Program-made: the position numbers and the translations under genes
Shown here: positions 1 to 8,037 of the stretch, in pieces
Layout: the number at the start of each line of letters is the position of its first letter
Position numbering within the stretch: position 1 is the first letter of the stretch
The notes under the pieces: model-generated
The model's database searches: none
The model's input: only the letters and a program-made list of their open reading frames with translations
What the model was told of the DNA's origin: nothing
Origin: Desulfoscipio geothermicus
GTDB taxonomy: Bacteria > Bacillota > Desulfotomaculia > Desulfotomaculales > Desulfallaceae
NCBI GenBank assembly: GCA_016841905.1
Contig: JAENYF010000017.1
Coordinates: 1-59,757 of the forward strand
Direction of reading: 5' to 3'
DNA length: 59,757 nt

Positions 1-326
1 TATACTATAGGTGGGGATGCTTTTTGTGTTTTATATGGACTTTTTCAGTGGTCTCTAACGCACAAGGGTTTAAGCTTATTTTAAGGGTGCGAAAGTTAAG
101 TATCTCAATTTAAGTGGCTAATAAGATACCGGAACAAAAAATTGAAGGAATTAGAGATTGGTGACGGGGTTTTACTGGGGTGTTACCCGACTATTAGCCC
201 AAGGGGGAGCTTAGGTTATTTAGTGTTAATCCCAGCTCAATGCATTAAAATAAAGGTTTAAAGATTGGCAATCTGGCATTTAACCAGCAGCCTGACACTT
301 GGGTTGTCAAGCAATTTTAATTATGC
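1..326. other. Intergenic, no gene seen
   Basis: I see no convincing coding frame, RNA gene or strong terminator here. It is AT-rich leader sequence ahead of mug. The window edge may cut the neighbouring gene's flank. Confidence 0.5.
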
Positions 327-851
327 ATGGGGAATATTGATATGTTAAAGCCGGTACCAGATATTTTAGAAATAAACCTAAAAATAATTTTTGTGGGCTA
401 TAATCCCAGCCTCCGTTCATCGGAAACAGGACACCACTTTGCCAACCCGAGCAACCGGTTCTGGAGTATTTTGTACAAGGCTGGGTTAACACCGCGCAAA
501 TACAGCCCGGAGGAGGATGCCAGTTTACTGGAACTGGGGTATGGTATTACGAATATTGTGCCCGGTCCAACCCGGGCAGCCGCTGAAATAACGTGCAAGG
601 AATATCAGGAAGGCGCAGTCGAGCTGCATCGGAAGCTGGCATATTGCAGGCCACATGTAGTGTGTTATGTAGGCAAGGGGGTATACGAAAAATATAGTGG
701 TCGGCGGAATGTACCCTGGGGTAAGCAAATGGAACCCGTTGTACCCGGAATTACCGACTTTGTGGTCCCCTCCTCAAGCGGCCTGGTACGCATGAAACTA
801 GATGAGGTGGTTGCGATTTACATAGGGATAAAGGAGTTTATTGCTGGGTAG
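327..851 (+). CDS. mug: G/U mismatch-specific uracil/thymine DNA glycosylase (Mug/TDG family)
   Basis: Removes uracil (and related lesions) mispaired with G from double-stranded DNA, starting base-excision repair in the cytoplasm. The protein has the two family-2 UDG signatures: VGYNPSLRSS near residue 23, where the Asn matches the catalytic Asn of Mug, followed by HHFANPSNRFW, and a C-terminal VPSSSGL that corresponds to the DNA-intercalating NPSGL loop. At 174 aa the length is normal for Mug. The track start is ATG 327, but the ATG at 342 is a serious alternative because the GGGG at 329-332 would then act as its ribosome binding site. It stands alone, with decayed sequence downstream and another repair gene (uvsE) beyond. 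Confidence 0.9.
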   Translation: MGNIDMLKPVPDILEINLKIIFVGYNPSLRSSETGHHFANPSNRFWSILYKAGLTPRKYSPEEDASLLELGYGITNIVPGPTRAAAEITCKEYQEGAVELHRKLAYCRPHVVCYVGKGVYEKYSGRRNVPWGKQMEPVVPGITDFVVPSSSGLVRMKLDEVVAIYIGIKEFIAG

Positions 852-988
852 ACCTTGATTTGGACAGTTCCCAAGCATTGGATAGGACAACTGTTGCACC
901 TGCAGTATAGCAATGCTTCACAGAAAAATTACAGGCCAAATTAAACAGCCTCAGCCCGAAGGAAGTTCGAACCAAGGCTGTAGTTAGT
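852..988. other. Non-coding gap with no recognisable feature
   Basis: This is part of a 670-bp stretch between mug and uvsE. No intact gene is seen here. The adjoining 989-1359 carries gene remnants on the minus strand, and 1360-1521 again shows nothing I can name. Confidence 0.5.
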
Positions 989-1165
989 CTAGTTTTGGAA
1001 CTGACTGCTTGACGGGGTGTGTTCAGAGATTAGCAGGGGTTGAACGTTAGGTCTAATGTGATTACTCAGGGCTATAACGCGATGGAATAAACATAACAAA
1101 TGGGCCGACGCACTACATGCCCGTTGAGATTTACGCGGACTTCCGTTTAAACCAATAATTTTCAT
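989..1165 (-). pseudogene. Remnant of an NADPH-dependent FMN reductase / flavodoxin-fold gene
   Basis: On the minus strand an ATG at 1165, preceded by a GGCAGGTG ribosome binding site, opens with MKIIGLNGSPRK. This is the classic beta1/P-loop start of the NADPH-dependent FMN reductase (iron-sulfur flavoprotein) family, where GSPR binds FMN phosphate. After these 12 residues the frame continues for about 46 codons of unrelated sequence and stops at 989-991, so only the 5' end of a real gene survives. It probably arose by deletion. The alternative is a short unrelated ORF, but the match of start, ribosome binding site and motif makes that less likely. Confidence 0.6.
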
Positions 1166-1233
1166 TTACTCAACACCTGCCTATTAAAATTCATAGTACT
1201 GCCTACACACCTTGAGCTTAGCTTCACGATTGA

Positions 1234-1359
1234 TTACAAATGGTTTCCCATATATGCTCTCGGAACTGTGGTCAACTGCCCCATATCTATATGGTCAAAA
1301 ATTTTGCTCACAAAGAAAAGCAAGTCGTGCAACTCCTTGGCTTGCTGAGACCGGTCAAG
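1234..1359 (-). pseudogene. Unidentified coding remnant upstream of the flavodoxin remnant
   Basis: A 41-codon minus-strand frame bounded by stops has a protein-like composition, including KELHDLLFFVSKIFDHIDMG. A different frame then continues (GKPFVINREAKLKVC) and stops just before the ribosome binding site of the FMN reductase remnant. It looks like the frameshifted 3' end of an upstream gene in the same lost operon. I do not recognise the family. Confidence 0.35.
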
Positions 1360-1521
1360 CTAGTTAACTCGCTACTTTTACATAAAAAAACAATGTGGTA
1401 ATCATTAGACATATTAATTCTAGCGGCAACACTACATAAATAGCCTTTGAGCTTCACAAACTGGAGGTAGACGTTGCACAAGTTGGTTTACGTTGGTTGT
1501 AAGAGGCATCCGGTGATTAGA

Positions 1522-2490
1522 TTAAATTCTGATACTTGCTGCGCTTACCGGTACAATGCCAGGTAATTGGCTCAAGTCTTGAACTAGTTTAAACATTGCC
1601 TGGTCCTTTTGCTTGGCTTCAACCATTACATCCAGGTCTATTTGCATTTCCCGCGCCAGCCTTAAAAAGTTATACACGCTGCCTGGCTCCACATAATCAT
1701 GGTGACCGCGATTGTCAGCCTCACTTTTGGGACTAGATACGTGAATTTTAGGCGGTAACCCGGTCTTCTGCCAGGTGGTCACAAATCCAGGATAAATATC
1801 TTCTAGGCGGCTATCCGTTTCGTGGTTACAGCTGAAGTGATGGATATCCAATACCATAGGCAGCTGCAGTTTTTGGCATAAGCAGAGCGTGTCCCGGGCG
1901 GTAAATGTTTTGTCGTCATTTTCCAAGGTAATGCGCCTGGCTATATCTTGTTGAATACGGGCCCAGTTTTCGGTGAACTTATCCAGCGCAGACTCCTTGT
2001 TACCATAACCGCCACCGATGTGAGTAATTAACTTGGCCTGGTCATTTAGCCCCATAAAGTCCAGGAGCCGGCAGTGGTGCACAAGATCGGCAACTGATGC
2101 ATGGAAAACATCCTTGCGGGGGGTATTAATCAATGTGAAATGGTCAGGGTGAAAGGTAACTCTCATTTCATGCTGTTTAACGAAGTCTCCTAGTTGCTGC
2201 AGCTGGGGACTAAGCTCTGTTAAGTAATCCCAACCGGTTAACCCTGGGTGAGTGGCAAGTGGAATAATCTTTGAGGAGAAGCGATATAGCTTTACCCCGT
2301 TGGCCTGGCAATGCCTGAGCAGGCGTAGTGTATTGAACAGGTTTTCCCCGGCTACCCGCTTAACCTTAACCAGTGCCGCTCCGGAGTCTTGCCGGGCAAG
2401 CTGTTGGTAATTCTTATAGGTTACTGTTTTGGAAGGAGAGGCTTTCTCCAGCAATACCGACATGGCGACAAAGCCAAAACGTACGAGCAT
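1522..2490 (-). CDS. uvsE: UV DNA damage endonuclease
   Basis: UvsE nicks DNA 5' of cyclobutane dimers, 6-4 photoproducts and some other lesions, giving an excision pathway independent of UvrABC. At 322 aa it matches the usual TIM-barrel length. Metal-binding signatures are in order: FHPDHF, HIGGGYG, TLENDD, VLDIHHF, IHVSSP and VEAKQK, which supply the His/Asp/Glu ligands expected for the Mn cluster. The ATG at 2490 has an AAGGTGAG ribosome binding site. It is transcribed toward mug, with degraded sequence between. I looked for a canonical LexA box upstream and did not find a good one. Confidence 0.95.
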   Translation of the reverse strand: MLVRFGFVAMSVLLEKASPSKTVTYKNYQQLARQDSGAALVKVKRVAGENLFNTLRLLRHCQANGVKLYRFSSKIIPLATHPGLTGWDYLTELSPQLQQLGDFVKQHEMRVTFHPDHFTLINTPRKDVFHASVADLVHHCRLLDFMGLNDQAKLITHIGGGYGNKESALDKFTENWARIQQDIARRITLENDDKTFTARDTLCLCQKLQLPMVLDIHHFSCNHETDSRLEDIYPGFVTTWQKTGLPPKIHVSSPKSEADNRGHHDYVEPGSVYNFLRLAREMQIDLDVMVEAKQKDQAMFKLVQDLSQLPGIVPVSAASIRI

Positions 2491-2636
2491 GAGATCTCAC
2501 CTTGTTTGAACGCATATGTTTTAGCGATTTATTTATAATGTGCCCAAAAGGTAGGTGGTTATCCCATACTCAACCGGGGTTAGACGAAGTTTGGATCTGA
2601 GCCTTGTGGCGGTGGCCACCTTAATAATCAAGCAAA

Positions 2637-2664
2637 CGGGAGACCAGCTCAAGGCCTGCTCCCG
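2637..2664 (-). terminator. Hairpin downstream of the hydrolase gene
   Basis: CGGGAG at 2637-2642 pairs with CTCCCG at 2659-2664. On the minus strand it is followed by TTTGCTTG, so it may terminate the hydrolase transcript. The U-tract is weak. Confidence 0.4.
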
Positions 2665-2684
2665 CCGTCTTAAGTAACACCCGC

Positions 2685-3476
2685 CTAGCCGCGGAGAAAA
2701 TCAATGATCATAGCCCACGCAGCCGAGTCAAAATACCAGTCACCATGTCCAGACTCCAGAAGTTCGTAGCGCGCACCCGGTATTTGTTCGGCCAGCGCCC
2801 GGGTTATGTCTGGTGGGCAGCTGTTATCATACCGCCCGCCGATAACGAGGGTTGGAGCTTTAATCTGCGGCAGGCGGGCAAAGGTATCGTGCCTGAGTAC
2901 GGCATATACCTGGTTGTTATAGCCCCGAAGATGTGCTGGGTTAGCCTGTAGTGCTGCCAGAGCAGCCTTTGCCTGCTGCTCTGCTTGGCTTACCATATCC
3001 GGGTGGGCGGCAACCCAGACTTCGTCCTTTCGACTATCCGATAATTCGAACTTTTCGGCAGTAGACATTTCATTTAATTTGTCGATCACCTGGGGTCCAG
3101 AGTTCACGCCGCCCCCATTGGTAACGGACAGAACAAGTCGTTCCACCTTGGCAGGGTAACGCAGCGCCAGTTCCTGAGCCACCATACCCCCCATTGAAGC
3201 GCCAAGGAGATGGTAACGCTCCCAGCCTGCCGCTTCCGCCAGACCGGCAGCATCATCGGCCAGTTCGGCAATGCTGCAGGGTTCTTGCGGACTATCTGAT
3301 TCCCCGAGCCCTCGGGGGTCAAAAGCAAGTATTCTGAAATATTGAGGGACAGGGGTGGCGAAGATGCTTATGGGGTCCTTTAAATCGGCACCTATGCCGT
3401 GAATAAAGAGGACACGTGGTCCGGTGCCACGAATTTCATAGTGCAGGTTAATACCATTAACTTGGGTGAAAGGCAT
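2685..3476 (-). CDS. Alpha/beta-fold hydrolase
   Basis: A 263-aa soluble alpha/beta hydrolase, closest in style to 3-oxoadipate enol-lactonase/haloperoxidase-like esterases. The sequence shows the oxyanion-hole FIHGIG, the nucleophile elbow GASMGG (Ser about residue 95), a late acidic residue in GGRYDNSCP and the catalytic His in ESGHGDWYF, so the triad looks complete. The substrate cannot be read from sequence. It is divergent from a TetR-family regulator across a 212-bp gap that carries two similar short palindromes, which suggests the regulator controls this enzyme, perhaps as a detoxification or catabolic pair. Confidence 0.85.
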   Translation of the reverse strand: MPFTQVNGINLHYEIRGTGPRVLFIHGIGADLKDPISIFATPVPQYFRILAFDPRGLGESDSPQEPCSIAELADDAAGLAEAAGWERYHLLGASMGGMVAQELALRYPAKVERLVLSVTNGGGVNSGPQVIDKLNEMSTAEKFELSDSRKDEVWVAAHPDMVSQAEQQAKAALAALQANPAHLRGYNNQVYAVLRHDTFARLPQIKAPTLVIGGRYDNSCPPDITRALAEQIPGARYELLESGHGDWYFDSAAWAMIIDFLRG

Positions 3477-3544
3477 TGTTTAATCACTCCTTGTTTTTTT
3501 CGCCGGTCTAATGCGATTTTATCCTAACCAAATGACTAATTAAA

Positions 3545-3555
3545 GACATTAAGTC
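3545..3555. promoter_or_regulatory. Candidate TetR operator, hydrolase side
   Basis: GAC-ATTAA-GTC is a 3+5+3 palindrome in the divergent intergenic region, near the hydrolase start. It shares the GAC-N5-GTC layout with the site at 3637-3649. Assignment as an operator is inference. Confidence 0.35.
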
Positions 3556-3636
3556 ACTAATGATGGTGAAAAAATGCCCTTTTGGGCAACCTTTACATTT
3601 GTTATTGTGACTGATATGATCATTATAAAAACTTGA

Positions 3637-3649
3637 TGACTTTTTGTCA
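3637..3649. promoter_or_regulatory. Candidate TetR operator, regulator side
   Basis: TGAC-TTTTT-GTCA is a perfect 4+5+4 palindrome about 40 bp before the regulator start. It resembles the site at 3545-3555. A further TGAC half-site lies near 3533. Binding by the adjacent TetR protein is inferred from position only. Confidence 0.4.
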
Positions 3650-3688
3650 ATAAGTAGTCATAAAAATAACGCCAAAGGAGTTGAGATA

Positions 3689-4285
3689 ATGGCTAAGTTT
3701 ACAGACAATGAAAAGGAACAAATTAGGCAATGTCTTTTAACTAAAGGTAAAGAGCTATTTATTCAATATGGCCTAGACAAAACCAGCATTGATGATCTGG
3801 TGCAAGCCTGCGGGATTGCTAAAGGCTCCTTTTATAAATTTTTCTCCTCCAAAGAAGAGCTTTTTTATGTCATCATACAACAACAAGAAGAGATTAAGAA
3901 CCGATTAATCGGTGGACATCTGCAGGAGAAGCTTCCTCCTAAAGAGTTGATCTCTTCCTTCCTACATATAGCTTTTGCACTGGCCGATGAAAATCCTCTT
4001 TTGCAGCAGTGGTTTAAGGAAGGAGTAGCTGAACGAGTTAGACGCAAATTGCCAAAGCATCTGGTAAAAGATTTTTCACGAGATCATACCCAAGATGGGA
4101 TCGCATTTGTTGAAGCTTTAATTCAGCGCGATGTGTTCAAAGAACAGGCTCCAGAAGTAATCAATGGGGTATTGCATACCATTATGCTGCTCCGGGTACA
4201 TAAGGAAGAGATTGGGTCAGAGTTATTTCCTAAAGTCATGAGCGTAATTATCGATTATATTGCCGAAGGCTTAACGAAAAATTGA
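3689..4285 (+). CDS. TetR/AcrR-family transcriptional regulator
   Basis: A 198-aa repressor-type protein. The N-terminal helix-turn-helix spans about residues 10-55 with the typical TSIDDLVQACGIAKGSFYKF recognition pattern followed by FSSKEELF. The rest is an all-helical ligand-binding and dimerisation domain of unknown ligand. I chose ATG 3689 over an upstream in-frame start at 3644 because AAAGGAG at 3674-3680 sits 8 bp ahead of it. The gene is divergent from the alpha/beta hydrolase and ends in a strong bidirectional hairpin. Confidence 0.9.
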   Translation: MAKFTDNEKEQIRQCLLTKGKELFIQYGLDKTSIDDLVQACGIAKGSFYKFFSSKEELFYVIIQQQEEIKNRLIGGHLQEKLPPKELISSFLHIAFALADENPLLQQWFKEGVAERVRRKLPKHLVKDFSRDHTQDGIAFVEALIQRDVFKEQAPEVINGVLHTIMLLRVHKEEIGSELFPKVMSVIIDYIAEGLTKN

Positions 4286-4327
4286 TGAAACGACCAATAT
4301 TAAACTGAAATATGGTTTAAAAAAAAC

Positions 4328-4359
4328 AGTGAGCGAAAAATACATATTTTTCGCTCACT
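4328..4359. terminator. Bidirectional terminator, 14-bp perfect stem
   Basis: The arm 4328-4341 pairs perfectly with 4346-4359 around an ACAT loop, between the convergent TetR and lipoprotein genes. On the minus strand it is followed by eight T residues, so it is a clear terminator for the lipoprotein gene. Confidence 0.85.
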
Positions 4360-4390
4360 ATTACAAGACAATGTATCGACTCATACCGGC

Positions 4391-5323
4391 TTAATGCTTT
4401 AGTGTTAGCGGTTGCAAGGAATTGTCAGCTATAATATTCTCCACCTCTTCAAAGCCGGTTGGAAATGCGTAGTTATACCGCGCGGGCAGGGCAAAAACGT
4501 ATTTGTTATTGCGGCTAAGCTCGCTTGGTCCCATGGGCGCTACGCCGATATGAAATTTTTCCTGCTGTAGTGAGTTCCACTGGTCAAGGGCAAATAGCAG
4601 GATAGGTATGTCCTGCCGCTGGTTATGCTCAGTCCACAGGGGATGTCTGATGGAAATCATTGGTCCGGAGGCAGCAGCTTCAGCCCCCTGCCCGCCAGGT
4701 GGAAAACCTTCCCACTGATCAGTGATAATCGTATAGTTTTTCCAGCTTTGTGGCAAGGAAAAATTGAACCCATATGGTATGTTTTTATAGACAATGGTGC
4801 TGATTTCCTCGTACTCACCCAGTGTGACAGCATTAATTAGCCAGTGGTTATTAATTTTCTCTACCACGAGGGTAATAGGACGCTTGGCAGCAATCCCGCC
4901 GTTTTTCTTCTCCGGGCTGGTGATTTCAATAATTTCACCTTTAACCTCGTAGGACTTTTCCGATATTTTGTTAAACGATACAATTTCAATACGATCCGGC
5001 CACGGACTTGATACTAATCGCCCGGGAGCATTCTGCGGATCATCTTGCCATTTGGTTAACAGCGTGGGGGATACCAATCCGCTGTAATTCTCATGCATGC
5101 TTACTTGAACTAGATCCTCAGGTGCTGACAGTGAAACAGATTGCAATTTCCTGCCGAAATCTTTGATCAGCCCGGTAATCAGAGCCTCATCGTTTGCATT
5201 ACTCGGCTGCTGGCTATTGGGGGATGGTTCCACTTTTGACTGAGTTTGGTTACCTCCGCCGGAACAGCCAATCAAAGATATACTTAGTAAAAAGATCAGT
5301 GCTGGCAAAAGTTTTTTTTTCAT
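4391..5323 (-). CDS. Lipoprotein of unknown function
   Basis: A 310-aa exported lipoprotein: MKKKLLPALIFLLSISLIGC is a type II signal with the LIGC lipobox, followed by a Ser/Gln/Asn/Pro-rich linker. I place the start at ATG 5323, which has AAGGTGGGGG just upstream, rather than at the GTG 12 bases earlier that lies inside that ribosome binding site. The C-terminal half (from about residue 180) has a GFNFSLPQSWKNYTI segment, a pattern seen in other Gram-positive lipoproteins of unknown role. It should be anchored on the outer face of the membrane. No function can be named. Confidence 0.8.
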   Translation of the reverse strand: MKKKLLPALIFLLSISLIGCSGGGNQTQSKVEPSPNSQQPSNANDEALITGLIKDFGRKLQSVSLSAPEDLVQVSMHENYSGLVSPTLLTKWQDDPQNAPGRLVSSPWPDRIEIVSFNKISEKSYEVKGEIIEITSPEKKNGGIAAKRPITLVVEKINNHWLINAVTLGEYEEISTIVYKNIPYGFNFSLPQSWKNYTIITDQWEGFPPGGQGAEAAASGPMISIRHPLWTEHNQRQDIPILLFALDQWNSLQQEKFHIGVAPMGPSELSRNNKYVFALPARYNYAFPTGFEEVENIIADNSLQPLTLKH

Positions 5324-5544
5324 ATTTACCCCCACCTTTAAATGTTCATCTATTTTACTAGACGCCTAAATATGTCTTTTTGTTGCACTGTTTTGTACTT
5401 TTCCGCTGTTGCCTTAACGCCAGAGAAAAAAATTAACAAAATAGTTTGACAGCTAAGATTATTTATAATACAAACTGTTCTTGACATTATTATTAAAATA
5501 CTTTAATCTATTGGTAAAGTATTATAGGTATTAAGTGTATTAAA

Positions 5545-5637
5545 TATCTCCGAGTCTGGCAACCTAAACAAATGGTATGGTTGCCCGGCCATAGGGTACA
5601 CAGGGAAACTGGTGTGCCTCCCATTGCGGAAAGGGGA
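5545..5637 (+). ncRNA. Putative Moco/Tuco-type riboswitch aptamer 1
   Basis: The architecture seen is a closing stem TCTCC (5547-5551) with GGGGA (5633-5637), a second stem GGCAACC (5558-5564) with GGTTGCC (5579-5585), then GGCC at 5587, GGGAAAC at 5603 and CCATTGCG at 5621. These blocks recur with identical spacing in the next element, which supports a conserved RNA. From memory the CC[U/C]CCAUUGCG-AAGG block and stem order resemble the molybdenum/tungsten cofactor RNA motif. I could not run a covariance model, and the family name is less certain than the existence of a structured RNA. Confidence 0.55.
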
Positions 5638-5659
5638 ATTTAGCTTTTGCAAGGTTTTT

Positions 5660-5694
5660 AAAGCTTTGTCCTTTTTTGCATGTGGCAAAGCTTT
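5660..5694 (+). terminator. Terminator-like hairpin after aptamer 1
   Basis: AAAGCTTTG at 5660-5668 pairs with CAAAGCTTT at 5686-5694, followed by an AT-rich tract with several T runs. It could be the expression platform of the first element. Confidence 0.5.
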
Positions 5695-5712
5695 ATATAA
5701 TTTTATAGGGTG

Positions 5713-5810
5713 CTCTCTGGAGCCATATAACCTAAAACGATTCAGTCATGGTTTACTGGCCATTGGGCTCAATGGGAAACTGTTGCGCCTTCCATTGCGA
5801 GAAGGAGAGT
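5713..5810 (+). ncRNA. Putative Moco/Tuco-type riboswitch aptamer 2
   Basis: This is a second copy of the element at 5545-5637. The closing stem is CTCTC (5713-5717) with GAGAG (5805-5809), the second stem AACC (5729-5732) with GGTT (5750-5753), then GGCC at 5758, GGGAAAC at 5774 and CCATTGCG at 5792. The offsets from GGCC (16 and 34) are the same as in copy 1, while the stems differ in sequence but still pair, which is what a selected RNA structure predicts. The family assignment is tentative. Confidence 0.55.
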
Positions 5811-5817
5811 TGGATTC

Positions 5818-5871
5818 GGCATTTAATGCCGGGCTAGCTTTGCTTTACGCAACCTCTGCCCGGCTTTATTT
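5818..5871 (+). terminator. Terminator (and possible alternate hairpin) after aptamer 2
   Basis: GCCGGGC at 5828-5834 pairs with GCCCGGC at 5858-5864, followed by TTTATTTATTT. A competing hairpin, GGCAT (5818-5822) with ATGCC (5826-5830), shares the GCC arm, as expected of a switch between terminated and read-through states. Confidence 0.65.
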
Positions 5872-5956
5872 ATTTGTCGGTGCAATTTAATAAGCTGGCG
5901 AAGCGGTGTCTGGACAGTCTTAGGACTACTCAAAATTCTAGAGGTTGGTGGAGTAT

Positions 5957-7699
5957 ATGAAAGCAAATGAAATAATGGTTCCCATCAATGTATCATTGAA
6001 GCCTGATAGCACAATGAAGGATGCTCTGCTTGTTTTCCGCAGCACCAAGCTAACAGGAGTATCTGTGCATGATCAAGACGGGCGGTTAATTGGCATGTTT
6101 ACCCGCGATATTTTAGATGATTGCCTGCTTAAGGGAACTCACCTTGAAACTTGTATAAAAAAATATTACCTGCGTGAAATAATGTGCATTCGTGAGGATA
6201 TAACTATTAATAATCTTGCTGATATCATCAGCTGGCTGCGCAGCTCCCGTATTGTGCTGACCCCAGTAATTGATATTAATGGCCGGCCTGTTGGCATCAT
6301 AAACCACACTGATGCAATCAGTCAATTGCTTGACCACATTAGATTTACATACAAGGAAATAGCTGATATTTTTCAAAAAACACCCTGTGGGCTTGTGGCT
6401 ACCGATGTACAGGGAAAAATAACTTTAGTTAGCGTGTACCTTAAACAGACCTTGCCTAATATCCGAGTTGGCAAGCAAATTAAGGAATTATTAGCAGGCC
6501 TATCCTTTGAGAAAATCATCAATGGGGTATCTGCTGAACCCCAAAAGGTCAAGTTTTTTTCAAGAGATTTAATTGTCAATGGACTGCCGATGATGCAAGG
6601 AGGCAGGATAAACGGCGCGATTTTGCTCTTGCAAGAAACTGCAGCCATTTCGGCATCTAATCACAGCAAGAATGAAGAAAACAGGCAAGAATTATCTCTG
6701 GTAAATAAGCTTAAAGACAATAACCAGGTATTTAAGCCAAACGGCACTAAGTATACAATTGATTGTTTTATTAGTCAGAGCACCTGTATGGCCAAAATAA
6801 AAAGCCAAGTTTTGCAAGCCGCAAAAAGCTCTTCCACAGTGCTTATATGCGGTGAAAGCGGAGCTGGGAAAGAATTATTAGCCCAATCGATCCATAATGC
6901 CAGCAATCGTTATAAACGTCCCTTCATCAAGGTAGATTGTACAGCAATTTCTGCAGGGCTAGCCGAAATAGAATTGTTCGGCTACGAAGGAGGGGTGTTT
7001 ACAGGCGCTCTCAAGCATGGAAAACCGGGCCAATTTGAGCTGGCTGATGGTGGCACAATTTTTTTAGATGAAATTGGCAGTCTGCCCTGGTCCCTGCAAG
7101 GTAGATTACTGCGGGTGCTCCAGGAGAAAGAAATTGAACGGGTGGGGGGGATCACAACCAAGAAAATTGATGTCCGTATTATTGCTGCGACAAACCGGGA
7201 CTTGTATAAGCTTACTTTAGAAGGGCGGTTTAGAAAAGAGCTTTATTACCGGTTAAACGTTTTGGACATCACTATACCTCCATTGAGAGAGCATATTAAA
7301 GATATTCCTCTATTAGTCAATTACTTTGTAGATAAGTTTAATCAAAAATATGGCAAGCAAATTAAAGGCGTTACGGATGATACCATGGCTTTCTTTAAAA
7401 CTTATCAATGGCCCGGAAATATTGGGGAGCTGGAAAATGTTATTGAACGAGCCATTGCAGGCTGCCACCTTGATTTGATTCAAATTGATCTTTTGGGAAC
7501 TACTGCTTGGGAGCAAAATAAAAAACTGGAACACGTTGTTTTAGCCGAATCAACCAAAGAACTAGCCAGAGAGGCTCAGAAAAAGGCTATTGCAAATGCA
7601 TTGAAGATAACTAAGGGCAATAAGTCCAGGGCGGCTAAACTGCTAGGTATTAGCAGAACTACTTTATATGATAAATTAAAAACTCAGATTACTATGTAA
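5957..7699 (+). CDS. Sigma-54-dependent activator with CBS pair and PAS domain
   Basis: A 580-aa enhancer-binding protein that should use ATP hydrolysis to open sigma-54 promoters. Order: two CBS domains (about residues 1-120, often nucleotide-sensing), a PAS-like domain (about 125-225), an AAA+ domain (about 265-500) with Walker A GESGAGKE and Walker B GGTIFLDEIG, and a Fis-type helix-turn-helix at the C-terminus (SRAAKLLGISRTTLYDKLK). The sigma-54 contact loop reads GVFTGA instead of GAFTGA. I prefer ATG 5957 over the TTG at 5945, since GAGG and GGTGG lie ahead of it. The gene lies behind two tandem putative riboswitches, so its synthesis may respond to a cofactor. Target operons are not in this window. 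Confidence 0.9.
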   Translation: MKANEIMVPINVSLKPDSTMKDALLVFRSTKLTGVSVHDQDGRLIGMFTRDILDDCLLKGTHLETCIKKYYLREIMCIREDITINNLADIISWLRSSRIVLTPVIDINGRPVGIINHTDAISQLLDHIRFTYKEIADIFQKTPCGLVATDVQGKITLVSVYLKQTLPNIRVGKQIKELLAGLSFEKIINGVSAEPQKVKFFSRDLIVNGLPMMQGGRINGAILLLQETAAISASNHSKNEENRQELSLVNKLKDNNQVFKPNGTKYTIDCFISQSTCMAKIKSQVLQAAKSSSTVLICGESGAGKELLAQSIHNASNRYKRPFIKVDCTAISAGLAEIELFGYEGGVFTGALKHGKPGQFELADGGTIFLDEIGSLPWSLQGRLLRVLQEKEIERVGGITTKKIDVRIIAATNRDLYKLTLEGRFRKELYYRLNVLDITIPPLREHIKDIPLLVNYFVDKFNQKYGKQIKGVTDDTMAFFKTYQWPGNIGELENVIERAIAGCHLDLIQIDLLGTTAWEQNKKLEHVVLAESTKELAREAQKKAIANALKITKGNKSRAAKLLGISRTTLYDKLKTQITM

Positions 7700-7979
7700 T
7701 TAAAATTATAAGCAAGATCTAAGCAATGAGTATTAATTCTGCATGTTCATTTATTGAGTAAATGATGTCGGATGCAAGAGCGAGGCAATTTGCGCCGCGG
7801 ATGGAAGCTTTATTATTACCAATATACAGCTCAGGTAGGCTGGGGATGCGCTGGGGCTAAACGAAGCAGAGATTGAATGGTTGGCAGGCAGCAAAATCAC
7901 AGCAGTCATTTATATATTTATGTATCCTCATGAGCCAATATATCAGTACGTTAATTCAGTACAATCTCATGAGCAGTTT
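7700..7979. other. Intergenic, no supported gene
   Basis: Only short frames are present. One stretch around 7850-7930 reads protein-like (GLNEAEIEWLAGSKI) but is interrupted and unidentified. I do not call a gene. Confidence 0.4.
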
Positions 7980-8010
7980 AAAGACCGGTAGCGTATACCG
8001 GTCTTTGTTT
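7980..8010. terminator. Terminator between convergent genes
   Basis: AAAGACCGGTA at 7980-7990 pairs with TACCGGTCTTT at 7996-8006, followed by GTTTGTG. It ends the activator transcript and may also serve the convergent SPOCS gene. Confidence 0.75.
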
Positions 8011-8037
8011 GTGCAAGCCTCTGGGAACTGAAGCTGT

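Noticed and set aside
2491-2560. SOS (LexA) box upstream of uvsE
   Set aside because: GAAC and GTT-like halves are present, but the spacing does not match the Bacillus-type box.
5587-5637. Possible cobalamin riboswitch (AGGGAAACTGGTG looks like part of the B12 core)
   Set aside because: The diagnostic GCCACTG-type box is missing in both copies, and the stem layout fits the Moco-type motif better.
5612-5890. 92-codon plus-strand ORF over the two RNA elements
   Set aside because: It runs through both aptamer cores and terminators. The sequence repeats as structured RNA, not as protein.
7780-7935. Protein-like fragment downstream of the sigma-54 activator
   Set aside because: Short, interrupted by a stop and not matched to any family. 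Kept only as a note.
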